From positions 1-5,061 of the forward strand of contig CBFGXE010000078.1 of assembly GCA_965652645.1 (NCBI GenBank): a stretch of DNA of 5,061 bases. The letters are read 5' to 3'. A model generated the notes under the pieces. It was not told the origin of the DNA, did not search any database, and was given only the letters and a program-made list of their open reading frames with translations. A program made the translations under genes and the position numbers. Below, in pieces: positions 4,575 through 5,061 of the stretch. Positions within the stretch are counted from its first letter, which is position 1, and each line of letters opens with the position of its first letter. The stretch is from ZC4RG30 sp965652645. GTDB lineage: Bacteria; Pseudomonadota; Gammaproteobacteria; Steroidobacterales; Steroidobacteraceae.

Positions 4575-4604
4575 CGGTCACGAATGCAGCACGACTGCTG
4601 ACCG
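4575..4604. promoter_or_regulatory. Nested inverted repeats before the dual-start RHH frame
   Basis: CGGTCA (4575-4580) pairs with TGACCG (4599-4604), and inside it CAGCA (4587-4591) pairs with TGCTG (4596-4600) around CGAC. TG at 4599-4600 is shared, so the two pairings compete in part. The element ends eight bases before the strong Shine-Dalgarno sequence AAGGGGG (4612-4618). It could be an operator or a leader hairpin controlling translation. Confidence 0.35.
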
Positions 4605-4623
4605 GATATGCAAGGGGGCGACG

Positions 4624-5061
4624 ATGCGGACCGAAGCCGAAGAACTGTTCCTGCTGGCGCGCGTCCATGCCGTTCTCTCCGGCAGCTGTTCGGTCGAACC
4701 CCTGACCTGGTCCGAGCGCGGCTTTCTGTTCGACCGGATGGCGGCGGCCTGTGAGACACTGCAGGCCATGACCCCGGCGGAGCGCCAGGCCTGCTCGCTG
4801 GCCTTCCGCCAACGCTTTGCCCCGACTGGCGATTGGGCTTCCGGTACGGTAGGCTGCCGTACAAGGGGGGCCGACATGACCGCCATTGCCGACCGCCTCG
4901 ACCTGCGCTTGAGCGTCGAGGACAAGAACCGCCTGCGCCGCGCCGCCGAGCTGCACGGCCTGCCGGTGGCGACCTTCGTCCGTGAAGCGGCGCTGCGCGA
5001 GGCCGAGACCACCATCGCCCATCCGCCCAAGGCCCGCCGTGGCGGCCTTGCGGCCCGCCTG
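4624..5061 (+). CDS. Unknown N-terminal module in frame with an RHH domain (runs off the window)
   Basis: An ATG at 4624, five bases after AAGGGGG (4612-4618), opens a frame with no stop to the window edge (146 codons). The first 66 or so residues (MRTEAEELFLLARVHAVLSG, then TWSERGFLFDRMAAACETLQ and TPAERQACSLAFRQRF) look like a small helical domain with good codon usage that I do not recognise. A low-complexity link (APTGDWASGTVGCRTRGAD, about 66-84) is followed by a DUF1778-like ribbon-helix-helix domain from residue 85. That second part has its own strong start signal and a palindrome just before it. The frame may therefore encode a fusion protein, may yield two products, or may be two genes whose separating stop was lost. 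The gap of 138 bp from the previous gene suggests a separate transcription unit. Confidence 0.55.
   Translation, partial: MRTEAEELFLLARVHAVLSGSCSVEPLTWSERGFLFDRMAAACETLQAMTPAERQACSLAFRQRFAPTGDWASGTVGCRTRGADMTAIADRLDLRLSVEDKNRLRRAAELHGLPVATFVREAALREAETTIAHPPKARRGGLAARL
4844..4862. promoter_or_regulatory. Operator-like palindrome GTACGG-N7-CCGTAC
   Basis: The perfect 6-bp arms GTACGG (4844-4849) and CCGTAC (4857-4862) abut the Shine-Dalgarno sequence AAGGGGGG of the internal RHH start. RHH antitoxins generally bind palindromes just before their own gene, so this is a good candidate for autoregulation. It lies inside the longer reading frame. No convincing -35 hexamer is visible. Confidence 0.5.
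4876..5061 (+). CDS. DUF1778-like ribbon-helix-helix antitoxin-type protein, internal start, partial
   Basis: The ATG at 4876 sits five bases after AAGGGGGG (4863-4870), an excellent ribosome-binding site, and begins MTAIADRLDLRLSVEDKNRL. The strand DRLDLRLSVEDK, the helix LRRAAELHG and LPVATFVREAALREAE match the RHH pattern of DUF1778 proteins, antitoxins that usually pair with a GNAT acetyltransferase toxin encoded directly downstream. After about residue 48 comes a basic tail (HPPKARRGGLAARL), cut by the window edge. It would help keep the element in the host if a toxin gene follows. Other RHH roles in mobile elements, such as relaxosome accessory proteins of the MobC type, are not excluded. 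It shares its frame with the longer frame from 4624, so the two entries overlap by design. Confidence 0.6.
   Translation, partial: MTAIADRLDLRLSVEDKNRLRRAAELHGLPVATFVREAALREAETTIAHPPKARRGGLAARL

Noticed and set aside
4268..5030. Minus-strand frames opposite the right end
   Set aside because: They run antisense to the two RHH genes and lack recognisable domains or start signals.
422..5061. Second copy of the tRNA-Lys 3' end marking the other element boundary
   Set aside because: I looked for the GTTCGAATCCATCACGGCCC segment downstream and saw none, so the far end must lie beyond the window.

Overview
The window is GC-rich proteobacterial DNA. Its base composition, protein wording and tRNA sequence suggest a gammaproteobacterium, probably in or near the Xanthomonadaceae (Lysobacter/Xanthomonas/Stenotrophomonas-type). 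This is a judgement from style, not from a search. It appears to span the left junction between a chromosome and an integrated mobile element, most likely an integrative and conjugative or mobilizable element (ICE/IME) with its own replication gene.

Chromosomal side (1-345): a partial minus-strand gene encodes the N-terminal 84 residues of a group III truncated haemoglobin. The B10 Tyr, E7 His and proximal F8 His are visible. Its upstream region holds an FNR/CRP-shaped dyad and a -10-like hexamer placed as for a leaderless transcript. An intact tRNA-Lys(TTT) with encoded CCA follows (346-421) and is the likely attachment site.

Element side, recombination (422-2417): 85 bp after the tRNA lies a tyrosine recombinase gene (507-1814) with a complete catalytic set (R214, K239, H307, R310, H333, Y342). 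It converges on, and overlaps by 276 bp, an unrecognised minus-strand gene (1539-2417) encoding a protein with CxxC and CxxH pairs. The codons of the two genes are exactly in register antisense, which explains the long, probably non-conserved tail of the integrase frame.

Element side, non-coding hub (2418-2773): a divergent intergenic region with a short palindrome, three 16-bp tandem repeats, a 109-bp array of 8-bp repeats grading from ATGCCTTC to ATGCCGCA, and an 8-bp inverted repeat just before the next gene.

Element side, replication and accessory operon (2774-4485): a small MerR/Xis-like DNA-binding protein (71 aa); a replication-initiator-like winged-helix protein (273 aa) whose linker codons contain 15-bp direct repeats, DnaA-box-like sequence and an AT-richer stretch, resembling an origin inside an initiator gene; a small cysteine-rich protein of about 57 aa with a CC-x5-CC motif; and a ribbon-helix-helix protein whose start overlaps the previous stop as ATGA.

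Right end (4486-5061): a 138-bp gap with dyads, then one open frame that runs off the window. It contains two strong start signals. The second begins a DUF1778-like ribbon-helix-helix (antitoxin-type) protein and is preceded by a GTACGG-N7-CCGTAC palindrome. The layout predicts either a fusion protein or long and short products from one frame.

The most noteworthy items are the possible origin inside the replication gene, the octamer array, the small cysteine-rich gene, and the in-frame dual-start RHH gene. No conjugation machinery, toxin gene, terminator or second att copy is visible within the window.
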